Shown in pieces: positions 1 through 7,026 of a stretch of DNA of 15,695 bases. A program made the position numbers and the translations under genes. How positions within the stretch are numbered: position 1 is the first letter of the stretch; each line of letters opens with the position of its first letter. This DNA is from Burkholderiales bacterium (GTDB lineage: Bacteria; Pseudomonadota; Gammaproteobacteria; Burkholderiales; SG8-39): contig JADLDQ010000251.1 in the NCBI GenBank assembly GCA_020846575.1, positions 1 through 15,695 of the forward strand, written 5' to 3'. The notes beneath the pieces are model-generated. The model did no database searches. It worked only from the letters and a program-made list of their open reading frames with translations, and was not told the DNA's origin.

Positions 1-1929
1 CGCGAGGTGCTGGCGCGCGTAGATCGCGGTTCGCAGTCGCACACCGGCTTCGCGGAAGTACACCTCTCGCCACCCCCGCGGTTCTGCCTGCGCCGCCGCG
101 GTCCTTCGCAGATTCGAGATCGCGGGCCTGTCCGTCGGCGCGAGCGCCGTCACGCGCACGCCCACCAGTTCCACCGGCGCCGCCGCGTCGACGAACCCGT
201 AACGGCGCCGGTAGGCTTCGAAAAATCGCGCGCGGAGCACGCGGTGCGAATCCTCGTCGCGAAACTCCACCCGCAGGCTGTGCCGCTGGCCGGCGAAGCG
301 CAGTTCTGCGACCGCCTCGAACGCCGCCTGCCGGGCCTCCAGCGTCTCCCGCAGCGATCGCGCCAGCGACTGTCGCATCGTGACCACGTGATCGCGCAAC
401 GCCGCTTCGGCGCCGGCATCCAGCGCCAGCAGCAGCGTGCGCGCCTCGTCCAGCCGCGCGCCGGCGAGCAGCATCCCCAGCGCCGAGAAATGCCCCGGCT
501 CTGGCGGCACGATCACCCGCGGGATGCGCAGCTCGCGCGCAAGGCTCACGGCATGCATCGGTCCGCCGCCGCCGAAGGCGAACAGCACGAACTCGCGCAC
601 GTCGCGGCCGCGCTCGACGGTGATTTCCCGGATGGCGCTCGCCATCTGCAAGTCCGCCAGGGCGAGCACGCCGTTCGCCACCGCGTCCACGCCGCCCTCG
701 CCCGCGTAGCCGAGCGCACGCCCGATGCGCAGATCGATGGCGCGCCGCGCCGCCTCGCGATCGAGCGGGAGCGCACCGTGCAGGAAGGCGCCCGCTGCGA
801 TGCGGTCCAACGCGAGGTTGGCATCGGTCACCGTGGGTTCCGCGCCGCCGCGTCCGAAACCCACCGGGCCCGGGTCCGAGCCGGCGCTCCTCGGCCCCAC
901 CCTCAGGCCGCCGCCGGGATCGATGAACGCGATCGAACCCCCGCCGGTACCGACCTCGACGATATCGAGCACCGGGGTGCGGATCGGAAAGCCGTAGTCG
1001 TAGCCGCCGACATGATAGGTGGGGTGCACTTCGAAGCGGCACTCCTCCACCAGCGCGCACTTGGCGGTGGTGCCGCCCATATCGAACGCCACCAGCCGGG
1101 GCAGACCCAGCTCCCGCGCGTAGGCCGCCGCGCCGATGCAGCCGCCGATCGGACCGGATTCCACCAGCGACACCGGCTCGAGCCTGGCGCGCGCTGCGGA
1201 GAGCACGCCGCCGTTGGAGGCCATGATGTACAGCCGCCCGGCGAAACCGCGCGCGGCGAGCGTCGCGTCCAGACGCTCGATGTAGCTCGCGCCGCGCGGC
1301 CCCACGTAGGCGTTGGCCACCGCGGTGGCCGTGCGCTCGTACTCGAACCACTCGCGCGTCAGCTCGGTGCCCGTGCAAGCGAAGACCCGCGGCAGCCGGC
1401 GCCGCAGGAATCGCACCGCGTGCTCCTCGTGCACGGGGTTGCGGTAGGCATTGAGAAAGGACACCGCGACCGCCTCGGCACCGAGCCGTTCCAGCTCGAG
1501 CGCGACGCGCTCCAGCTCGTCCTCGCCAAGCGGCTGCAGCACCGAGCCGTCGGCCGCGATGCGCTCGCGCACCTCCAGCCGCAGCCAGGCGGGCGCCAGC
1601 GGCGGACTGCGCCGGTAGTCGAGGTCGAACGCGCGCGGCCGTGAGGCGCGACCGATTTCCAGGACATCGCGAAACCCCTCGGTGGTGACGAGCGCGGTTC
1701 GAGCCCCGGTCCGCTCCAGGAGCGTGTTGATGACCTGGGTGGTGCCGTGCTTGAGGACGTCCACCGCGTGCGCCTCGATCCCAGCGTCGTCCAGGCAGGC
1801 GAGCACGCCCTGCACCAGGTCGGACGGCGTGGTGAGCGTCTTGGCGAACGACAGCTCGCCGCTGGCGGAGTCGTAGCCCACCAGGTCGGTGAACGTGCCG
1901 CCGATGTCGGTGCCGAGGTAGAGGGTCAT
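1..1929 (-). CDS. hyuA: Hydantoinase/oxoprolinase family protein, HyuA-type subunit (3' end beyond window)
   Basis: The minus-strand frame is open from the ATG at 1929 to the window edge (643 codons, no stop), so the C-terminus is missing. Seen: an N-terminal phosphate-binding motif LGTDIGGTFTDLVGYD (residues 5-20) of the ASKHA actin-like fold, a KHGTTQVINTLLER segment (60-73), and the second glycine-rich motif AFDMGGTTAK (281-290). The last visible residues, around REVYFREAGVRLRTAIYARQ, match the segment that precedes the end of HyuA proteins, so probably only about 40-60 residues are lost. The family (N-methylhydantoinase A, 5-oxoprolinase, acetone carboxylase beta) performs ATP-dependent opening or carboxylation and usually works with a HyuB subunit, expected just beyond the left edge. 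The substrate cannot be assigned. Only a weak Shine-Dalgarno sequence precedes the ATG. The gene is divergent from the ATPase at 2201. Confidence 0.93.
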   Translation of the reverse strand, partial: MTLYLGTDIGGTFTDLVGYDSASGELSFAKTLTTPSDLVQGVLACLDDAGIEAHAVDVLKHGTTQVINTLLERTGARTALVTTEGFRDVLEIGRASRPRAFDLDYRRSPPLAPAWLRLEVRERIAADGSVLQPLGEDELERVALELERLGAEAVAVSFLNAYRNPVHEEHAVRFLRRRLPRVFACTGTELTREWFEYERTATAVANAYVGPRGASYIERLDATLAARGFAGRLYIMASNGGVLSAARARLEPVSLVESGPIGGCIGAAAYARELGLPRLVAFDMGGTTAKCALVEECRFEVHPTYHVGGYDYGFPIRTPVLDIVEVGTGGGSIAFIDPGGGLRVGPRSAGSDPGPVGFGRGGAEPTVTDANLALDRIAAGAFLHGALPLDREAARRAIDLRIGRALGYAGEGGVDAVANGVLALADLQMASAIREITVERGRDVREFVLFAFGGGGPMHAVSLARELRIPRVIVPPEPGHFSALGMLLAGARLDEARTLLLALDAGAEAALRDHVVTMRQSLARSLRETLEARQAAFEAVAELRFAGQRHSLRVEFRDEDSHRVLRARFFEAYRRRYGFVDAAAPVELVGVRVTALAPTDRPAISNLRRTAAAQAEPRGWREVYFREAGVRLRTAIYARQHLA

Positions 1930-1966
1930 GCCGATCCCGGAATTCCAAGGATTGCGAGCCAGGCTG

Positions 1967-1995
1967 TGTCTAGCGGAACCCTGCGCCCTTGTCCA
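1967..1995 (-). promoter_or_regulatory. Possible promoter for the hyuA-type gene
   Basis: On the minus strand a TGGACA hexamer (1995-1990, five of six matches to TTGACA) is followed after exactly 17 bases by TAGACA (1972-1967, only three of six matches to TATAAT). A start near 1960 would leave a leader of about 30 nt before the ATG at 1929. The -10 match is poor, so this is a weak candidate. It is the only pair I found with proper spacing in the divergent intergenic region. Confidence 0.25.
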
Positions 1996-2159
1996 GATCA
2001 GGTTCACACATCGTAATGGCTCGATCGACCTGGAGTGCGGCGGGTGCTGAAGGCGGAAGTCTGGCATCGAAAATCGCCGCGGTGACGACCATTCACCGCC
2101 TCGCTGACGAGGGTTCCCGACATCACCGGGCGGCTGGGTTGGATCAGTCTGTATTGTCC

Positions 2160-2188
2160 TTGTCAAAAGGATCAATTCATAGTATATT
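2160..2188 (+). promoter_or_regulatory. Sigma70-type promoter for the DUF4143 ATPase, giving a near-leaderless mRNA
   Basis: TTGTCA at 2160-2165 (five of six consensus matches) and TATATT at 2183-2188 (five of six) are separated by exactly 17 bases in a locally AT-rich stretch, unlike the GC-rich surroundings. The expected transcription start is near 2195, only about six bases before the ATG at 2201, and there is no Shine-Dalgarno sequence. The transcript would therefore be essentially leaderless. Confidence 0.65.
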
Positions 2189-2210
2189 GTCACGCCTGTA
2201 ATGACAATAT
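2184..2210. promoter_or_regulatory. 9-bp perfect inverted repeat over the -10 box and start codon (operator candidate)
   Basis: ATATTGTCA (2184-2192) and TGACAATAT (2202-2210) are perfect reverse complements separated by nine bases. The left arm overlaps the -10 hexamer and the right arm covers codons 1-4 of the ATPase gene. The core ATTGTC occurs once more upstream at 2153-2158, next to the -35 box. Symmetry and placement suit a dimeric repressor site, possibly autoregulatory. An mRNA hairpin hiding the start codon is the alternative. Confidence 0.5.
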
Positions 2211-3547
2211 CTCGCGACCTGTTGCGCCTCAAGCTCGCGGAGTCGCTGGCTGCAGACCGGCCGGTTCCGACGCGTCGCGACACGTTGCTGCCCGATGTCC
2301 CCGGCAAGGCGCTCGCGGTGGTCGGGGTCCGCCGAAGCGGCAAGACCACGTTCCTGGCGCAATGCCGGGCCGACCGGATCGCTGCCGGAAGCCCCGGCGA
2401 GGCGCAGCTGCTGCTCTCGCTCGAAGACGAGCGGCTTGTCGGGATGACGGTGGACGACCTGCGATGGCTGCTGGAAGAGCACGCCCGGCAGTTTCCCGAC
2501 CTCCGCGCCGGGGGCGCCCGCGCTCGCAAGCGCGTGAGCGTGACGCTCTATCTCGACGAGGTCCAGCTCGTTCCCGGCTGGGAGGGGCTGGTCCGGCGGC
2601 TGATGGACGATGGGGGAACGGACCTGTTCGTCTCGGGGTCCTCGGCCAAACTCCTCTCGCGCGAGGTCGCCACCAGCCTTCGCGGCCGAGGGCTGGAAGT
2701 GCTGGTGCATCCGTTCAGCTTTCGCGAGGCGCTGCGCCATGCCGCCCTGGAACCGCGCGTTCCCTTCGATCGGCTGGATGCCGCGGGGCGCGCCGCGCTC
2801 GACCGGCAGTTGCGCCGCTATCTCGCGGAGGGTGGATTTCCCGAAGCCCAGGGGCTCGCTCCCCGCGACCGGGCGCGGCTCCTCACCGGGTACGTGGACG
2901 TGGTGGTGCTTCGTGACGTCATCGAGCGCCACGCCGTCAGCAATCCGCTGGCGCTGCGCTGGATCGAGCGGCAGCTCCTCGCCAACCCGGGCGGCAGCTT
3001 CTCGGTCAAGAAGCATTACGACGCGCTCCGCTCGCAGGGCGTGCCCGTCGGCAAGGACACACTGCACAGCTACCTCGCCCACCTCGAAGATGCCTGCCTG
3101 GTGCGCACGGTGGCCATGCACAGCGCCTCGGAACGCCAGCGGATGGTGAATCCCAGAAAGGCGTATCCGGTGGATCCGGGTCTCATCGCGCTTTTCGAGA
3201 CGAGCGGCCGGGAGCAGCGCGGCCGAGCGCTTGAAACCGCGGTGCTGCTCGAACTCGAGCGACGCGGCTACCAGACCGCATACGTGCGCACCCGGGACGG
3301 ATTCGAGGCGGACTTCCTGTCACAGCGCGCGGGCGAGGCGCCCGTGCTCATCCAGGTCTGCCTGGAGAGCGAGGGCGACGACACCTGGACGCGCGAGCTG
3401 CGCGCGCTCGAAGCCGCGGCCAGGGAGCACCGCCGCGCCCGGGCATGGCTGGTGACGATGGACGCGCCGCCTCCCAGGCGCGCACTGCCCAGGAACATCT
3501 CCTGGGCGCCGGCCGCCCAATGGTTGCTGGAGGACCTCGTCGCGTGA
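2201..3547 (+). CDS. AAA+ ATPase with DUF4143 C-terminal domain
   Basis: The 448-aa protein has an N-terminal AAA_14-type ATPase module: Walker A GVRRSGKTT (42-50), Walker B LYLDEVQ (116-122), a sensor-like stretch LFVSGSSAKLLS (142-153) followed by TSLRGRG (159-165), then a helical part (about 195-300). The C-terminal DUF4143 region holds a restriction-endonuclease-like pattern: ETAVLLELERRG (345-356), GFEADFL (367-373) and LIQVCL (383-388). Length is normal for the family, whose function is largely unknown. Members are common in genomic islands, and DNA or NTP-dependent roles are assumed rather than shown. The ATG at 2201 is chosen because it follows the promoter directly. The stop overlaps the GTG of the DUF1156 remnant (GTGA), so the two were probably once a coupled pair. 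Confidence 0.9.
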   Translation: MTISRDLLRLKLAESLAADRPVPTRRDTLLPDVPGKALAVVGVRRSGKTTFLAQCRADRIAAGSPGEAQLLLSLEDERLVGMTVDDLRWLLEEHARQFPDLRAGGARARKRVSVTLYLDEVQLVPGWEGLVRRLMDDGGTDLFVSGSSAKLLSREVATSLRGRGLEVLVHPFSFREALRHAALEPRVPFDRLDAAGRAALDRQLRRYLAEGGFPEAQGLAPRDRARLLTGYVDVVVLRDVIERHAVSNPLALRWIERQLLANPGGSFSVKKHYDALRSQGVPVGKDTLHSYLAHLEDACLVRTVAMHSASERQRMVNPRKAYPVDPGLIALFETSGREQRGRALETAVLLELERRGYQTAYVRTRDGFEADFLSQRAGEAPVLIQVCLESEGDDTWTRELRALEAAAREHRRARAWLVTMDAPPPRRALPRNISWAPAAQWLLEDLVA

Positions 3548-3666
3548 AGAAGAAGCTCATCGAGGTCGCCCTGCCGCTCGACGCCATCAACAAGGCCTCG
3601 GCGCGCGAGAAGTCCATTCGCCACGCGCATCCGAGCACGCGGCACCTTCAGATCAAGCCGGTCTGA
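3544..3666 (+). pseudogene. N-terminal remnant of a DUF1156-type adenine-specific DNA methylase
   Basis: Forty residues starting at a GTG that overlaps the ATPase stop codon. The sequence KKKLIEVALPLDAINKASA, followed by REKSIRHAHPST, matches from memory the highly conserved start of DUF1156 DNA methylases, which normally continues HLWWARRPL into a protein of roughly 900 residues. Here the match breaks after HPST: the next residues are RHLQIKPV and then a stop. I see no continuation of the methylase in any frame before the next gene at 3794. This is best read as the scar of a deletion that removed almost all of the gene. DUF1156 methylases occur in anti-phage gene sets, so the ATPase may be the survivor of such a locus (inference). 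A short translated product is possible but unlikely to be functional. Confidence 0.75.
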
Positions 3667-3793
3667 AACCTGCGCCGCGCGCTGCGGTGCTACAGTGCCC
3701 GGCACGACGCAAACTGCTTGAATCGCCTGCTCGCCCTCCGGGATGCGATGTGCAAATTCGGCGAGACCGCTGTAACCCACGGAGCGCTTCGTC

Positions 3794-4852
3794 ATGGCCA
3801 AGGACCTACTCCTCGTCGGCAGCATTCCCCTGGACACGGTGGAAGAGGTGATGCGCACCTTCGGCGCGCGGCTCGGCCCGCACCTCCCGGCGCTGCCCGA
3901 CGGCGAGGTGGGCGAGCGCAGGTCCTGGGTCAACCGCTTCTGCTACCTGGTCTTCAACGGACACCAGGATCTCGAGACGCTGCGCAGGCCGCCCCCGATC
4001 GCCGGCGTCGAGCAGTTGCTGCCGGCCCGGCGCGAGGACACCTGGCAGTTCAGGGTGAAGCCAGGCTTGGAGCGGGTGCGTTTCGGGCTGCCGGGGTTGC
4101 GGCTGGGCTACGCGCGCGACGCGACCAGCTCCTACTTCGTCTTCAAGACGCTCCGGGAACAGGGCGTGCTTCCCGCCGATCTGCGCTTCCAGATCTCCAT
4201 CCCCATGGTCAACAGCGTGGTGCGGCCGCTCTACTTTCCCGACCCCGCCGATCTCCAGCGCGTGCGGCCCGGGTTCGAGGAGGCGCTCGCCGCCGAGATC
4301 GAGGTGATCCTGCGCCGCATCCCGGCGCAGGACCTCGCGATCCAGTGGGACTGCGCCTGGGAGCTGTCGGCCGTCTACGGTCCCTCGGGAATCACGCCGA
4401 AGGAGGCGCAGATCGAGACCCAGGTCGCGCCCGTCGGCAGGCTGTCGGCCCTGCTGCCCCCGGAGGCGGCGCTGGGCTTTCACTTCTGTTTCGGCACCTT
4501 CGGCGGCTGGCCGGCTTTCGCCCCCCGCGACCTGGGGTGTGCGGTCGACCTGATCAACTCGGCCGTCGCGGCTGCCGGCCGGCGCACCGACTGGGTTCAC
4601 GTTCCGGCGCTCGACCGTGCGGACGACGCCTTCTACGCGCCTCTGGCGCGGTTGGGCGTCGGCGCCGCCCGCGTCTATCTGGGCATGATCCACAGCATGG
4701 AATCGCTGCCGGCGCGCCTCGCGACCGTGCGCAGGTTCGTGCCCAACTTCGGGCTGGCCGCCTATTGCGGCTTCGGCCGCACGCCGCCCGGGGAGCTGCC
4801 GCGGATTCTCGACGACCACCTGAGGGCGCTGGAGATCGCCGCGCGCGCTTGA
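3794..4852 (+). CDS. Conserved hypothetical protein, MetE/UROD-like barrel
   Basis: A 352-aa protein preceded by GGAG at 3781-3784, nine bases before the ATG. It opens with LLLVGSIPLDTVEEV and LPALPDGEVGERRSWV, a layout I associate with uncharacterised relatives of cobalamin-independent methionine synthase. Seen: GFHFCFGTFGG (228-238) with His230-x-Cys232, and AAYCGFGRTPP (322-332) with Cys325. This His-x-Cys plus distal Cys pattern resembles the zinc ligands in the MetE C-terminal barrel, and QWDCAWE (185-191) lies on a predicted earlier strand. No folate-binding N-terminal half is present, so it is not a complete MetE. The reaction is unknown; methyl transfer, or C1 or sulfur chemistry, would be a guess. 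It appears to be transcribed alone: 127 bp separate it from the remnant upstream and 138 bp from the transporter downstream. Confidence 0.8.
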   Translation: MAKDLLLVGSIPLDTVEEVMRTFGARLGPHLPALPDGEVGERRSWVNRFCYLVFNGHQDLETLRRPPPIAGVEQLLPARREDTWQFRVKPGLERVRFGLPGLRLGYARDATSSYFVFKTLREQGVLPADLRFQISIPMVNSVVRPLYFPDPADLQRVRPGFEEALAAEIEVILRRIPAQDLAIQWDCAWELSAVYGPSGITPKEAQIETQVAPVGRLSALLPPEAALGFHFCFGTFGGWPAFAPRDLGCAVDLINSAVAAAGRRTDWVHVPALDRADDAFYAPLARLGVGAARVYLGMIHSMESLPARLATVRRFVPNFGLAAYCGFGRTPPGELPRILDDHLRALEIAARA

Positions 4853-4990
4853 GACGCACGCGCGGGGCCCGCCGCGGGAATCGAGCGCGCACAGGTCGCG
4901 GCCGCACGGACCGCCCCCGCGAGAACGGCATTCGGTCGCTCGCTTGCGCCATGTCATGGCGCCGTTCGAGCGGCCAGCCATAATCACCGC

Positions 4991-5884
4991 GTGCAAGTCG
5001 CCTCCTACCTCAAGCTCTCGGTCGCGGTCGCGATCGCAACGATCGGGCTCAAGACCGTCGCCTGGTGGCTCACCGGCTCGGTGGGCCTGCTCTCGGATGC
5101 GCTGGAAGCGCTGGTCAATCTCGCCGGGGCGCTGTTCGCGCTGGCGATGGTGACGCTGGCGGCGCTCCCGCCCGACGAGGGACATCCCTACGGTCACCAC
5201 AAGGCCGAATACTTCTCCAGCGCCTTCGAGGGCGTGCTGATCCTGGTGGCGGCGCTCGCCATCCTGTGGGCGGCGTTCGATCGATTCCTGCACCCGCAGC
5301 CGCTCGCGCAACTGGGCCTCGGGCTCGCGCTGTCGGTGCTCGCATCGGTGCTCAACGCAGCGCTCGCCTGGGGCATGCTGCGCAAGGCGCGCGCGATGCG
5401 CTCGATGGCCCTGGAGGCCGACGCCCGGCACCTGTTCACCGACGTCTGGACCTCGGCCGGCGTGGTGCTCGGGCTGGCGGCCGTGCACTTCACCGGCTGG
5501 CAGTGGATGGATCCGCTGCTGGCGGCGGCGGTGGCGTTGAACATCCTGCGCGAAGGCCTGTCTCTGGTGCGCCGCTCGTTCGACGGCCTGATGGACCAGG
5601 CGCTCGAACCCGAAGTGCAGGCGCGCATCGACGCGGTGCTGGAGGAGTTCCGCCACGAGAACACCATCCGCTTCGACCACGTCTACTCTCGCCGCGCCGG
5701 CCAGCGCCGCTTCGTCGATCTGCACATGCACATGCCGCGCTCGTGGTCGCTCGGCCGGGCGGCGGCGGTGCGCACCTCCGTGGAGCAGGCCCTGATGAGC
5801 GCGGTGCCCGGGTTGCGGGCCACCATCCAGCTGCTGCCGATGGACGTGGAATCGCGGTTCGACGATCGCGAGGACCTGATCTGA
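4991..5884 (+). CDS. Cation diffusion facilitator (CDF) family metal transporter
   Basis: A 297-aa inner-membrane protein with a GTG start at 4991; no clear Shine-Dalgarno sequence is seen, but the N-terminus (VASYLKLSVAVAIATIGLK) begins directly in transmembrane helix 1. Six hydrophobic segments lie within residues 6-185, followed by a cytoplasmic C-terminal domain (about 205-290) containing HVYSRRAGQRRFVDLHMHM. Family marks are SVGLLSDALEALVNLAG (helix 2), HPYGHHKAEYF (65-75) and HLFTDVW (147-153), the HxxxD half of the metal site in helix 5. The helix 2 half reads Glu39-xxx-Asn43 instead of the Asp-xxx-Asp of E. coli FieF, so the metal is not predictable; Fe, Mn, Zn or Co are all possible. 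It is a proton-driven efflux antiporter by family knowledge. It converges with the methyltransferase gene ending at 6018. Confidence 0.92.
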   Translation: MQVASYLKLSVAVAIATIGLKTVAWWLTGSVGLLSDALEALVNLAGALFALAMVTLAALPPDEGHPYGHHKAEYFSSAFEGVLILVAALAILWAAFDRFLHPQPLAQLGLGLALSVLASVLNAALAWGMLRKARAMRSMALEADARHLFTDVWTSAGVVLGLAAVHFTGWQWMDPLLAAAVALNILREGLSLVRRSFDGLMDQALEPEVQARIDAVLEEFRHENTIRFDHVYSRRAGQRRFVDLHMHMPRSWSLGRAAAVRTSVEQALMSAVPGLRATIQLLPMDVESRFDDREDLI

Positions 5885-5946
5885 GCGCGCCGGGCCATCC
5901 CAGGCGCGAGGCCCCGGCAGTGACGCGAACAGATACGCCAATGGGC

Positions 5947-5986
5947 GGGGCCAGACCCGCGCCGGCGGGGCCAGACTCGCGCCGGC
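5947..5986. repeat. Two tandem 20-bp units in the convergent intergenic region
   Basis: Two adjacent 20-base units (5947-5966 and 5967-5986), beginning GGGGCCAGAC and ending CGCGCCGGC, differ at one position (C/T at the eleventh base). They lie between the converging CDF transporter and methyltransferase genes. The second unit also forms the left side of a GC-rich fold: GGGGCC (5967-5972) can pair with GGCCCC (5993-5998) around the palindrome GCGCCGGCGC (5979-5988). There is no U-run, so any terminator function would be atypical. Confidence 0.6.
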
Positions 5987-6017
5987 GCGGCCGGCCCCCG
6001 ATGTCCCGGCCGGGCGC

Positions 6018-6785
6018 TCAGCGCGGTTTCTCGAACTTCAGGAAGAAGTCATCCACCGGCACCGGCGACTTGAAGATCGCGCTGTCGCGCCTGTCCCCGG
6101 GATTGCGCAGGAAACCGCCTTCGGCAACCAGGCGGAAGCCCGCCGCCTCCACCTCGCGGCGCACCAGACTCTCCTCGATGCGGTGCAGCGTCGAGCCGAC
6201 CCTGTCGCCGTCGCCGGGGCGCGCGGAATGGTCGGAGATCACCAGCACCCCGCCGGGCTTCAGGATCTCGAACAGGCGGCGGTTCATCCTGGCCCGATCG
6301 ACCTTGGCCCGGGGCATCTCGTGATACTCGTTGAAGAAACTGACCAGGTCCAGATCGCGCACCTGCGCCGGCACCGGGTCGTCGAAGGGTCTCATCAGGC
6401 GCACGACGTTCCTCATCGCCGGCGTCTTCGCGCGCGCCTCGAAGGCGTTGCGCGCATTGGCGATCGTGGTCGGCGCGTCCTGTCCGTATACGACGCCGGA
6501 GGGGCCGACGGCGCGCGCCATCAGCTCGGTGCTGTAGCCGCCTCCGGTCGCCATGTCGAGCACCTTCATGCCCGGCCGAACCCCGGTGAAGGCGAGTATC
6601 TCGGCCGGCTTGCGGCGCTGGTCGGCCCTGCGGTCGGCTTCGCTGCGGTCCGGCGCGGCGAGCAGGGCCGCGTAGTCGATGGGCGCGTCCATGCGGCCCG
6701 GTGCCGAACAGCCGCCGATGGCGGCGAGCGCGATCAGCATCAGGGCCGCACCCAACCAGGACGGCGCGCGGTCAATCGGGTTCAT
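6018..6785 (-). CDS. Class I SAM-dependent methyltransferase with lipoprotein signal (COG4798-like)
   Basis: A 255-aa protein from the ATG at 6785, preceded on its strand by GGAGGAG six bases upstream; this strong site rejects an in-frame TTG five codons earlier. The N-terminus is a type II signal peptide: MNPIDRAPSW, a hydrophobic stretch LGAALMLIALAA, and lipobox IGGC with Cys26. Then comes a Rossmann methyltransferase: motif I VLDMATGGGYST (75-86), YGQDA for the acidic residue binding the SAM ribose, and later LKPGGVLVISDHSA (motif VI-like). This arrangement fits the 'predicted methyltransferase' group COG4798, whose members often have export signals; their substrate is unknown. An exported SAM-dependent enzyme is odd because SAM is cytoplasmic. 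It lies 241 bp downstream of the Mo genes, so co-transcription is uncertain. Confidence 0.88.
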   Translation of the reverse strand: MNPIDRAPSWLGAALMLIALAAIGGCSAPGRMDAPIDYAALLAAPDRSEADRRADQRRKPAEILAFTGVRPGMKVLDMATGGGYSTELMARAVGPSGVVYGQDAPTTIANARNAFEARAKTPAMRNVVRLMRPFDDPVPAQVRDLDLVSFFNEYHEMPRAKVDRARMNRRLFEILKPGGVLVISDHSARPGDGDRVGSTLHRIEESLVRREVEAAGFRLVAEGGFLRNPGDRRDSAIFKSPVPVDDFFLKFEKPR

Positions 6786-6936
6786 TGCCAGCTCCTCCAA
6801 TGGGATGAATCGTCGAACGGGGCAGCCGGATACTACTATTGCCGTGGTTGCGCTGCGCTCGTCCTCGGCCTGCCGCGGGTGCGCACGGGTGCCGCGCGCG
6901 CAGCGCCGGCGGGAACGGCCGCGTTTCGGGAAGTCA

Positions 6937-6956
6937 CGCGCCGGGCTTCAGGCGCG
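6937..6956. other. Hairpin in the gap between the second Mo gene and the methyltransferase gene
   Basis: CGCGCC (6937-6942) and GGCGCG (6951-6956) pair around an eight-base loop, about 70 bp after the stop of the minus-strand Mo gene ending at 7027. No U-run follows on that strand, so it is not a textbook intrinsic terminator. It may mark an operon end or may be a GC-rich coincidence. I see nothing else clear in the 241-bp gap. Confidence 0.25.
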
Positions 6957-7026
6957 ACGCCCGCTCCATCCCGCGATCACCAGGCCGGCATTCGAGCGCC
7001 GTACCGGGATTACCCGGCAGCGCCGC

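Noticed and set aside
7..1644. A plus-strand open frame of 545 codons at the left edge
   Set aside because: Antisense to the hyuA-type gene, whose motifs and open frame to the window edge are convincing.
1989..2201. A 70-codon plus-strand frame ending at the ATPase start, containing SVLSLSKGS
   Set aside because: The phrase resembles the translation of a common intergenic repeat, but the DNA differs from that repeat, and the stretch overlaps the ATPase promoter; there is no coding signal.
4979..4984. CATAAT just upstream of the transporter GTG as a -10 box
   Set aside because: No acceptable -35 hexamer at 16-18 bp upstream; too little support for a promoter call.
3806..5941. A minus-strand open frame of 711 codons across 3806-5941
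   Set aside because: Antisense to the barrel protein and CDF transporter, both with family motifs; low-complexity Arg/Gln/His/Gly-rich translation.
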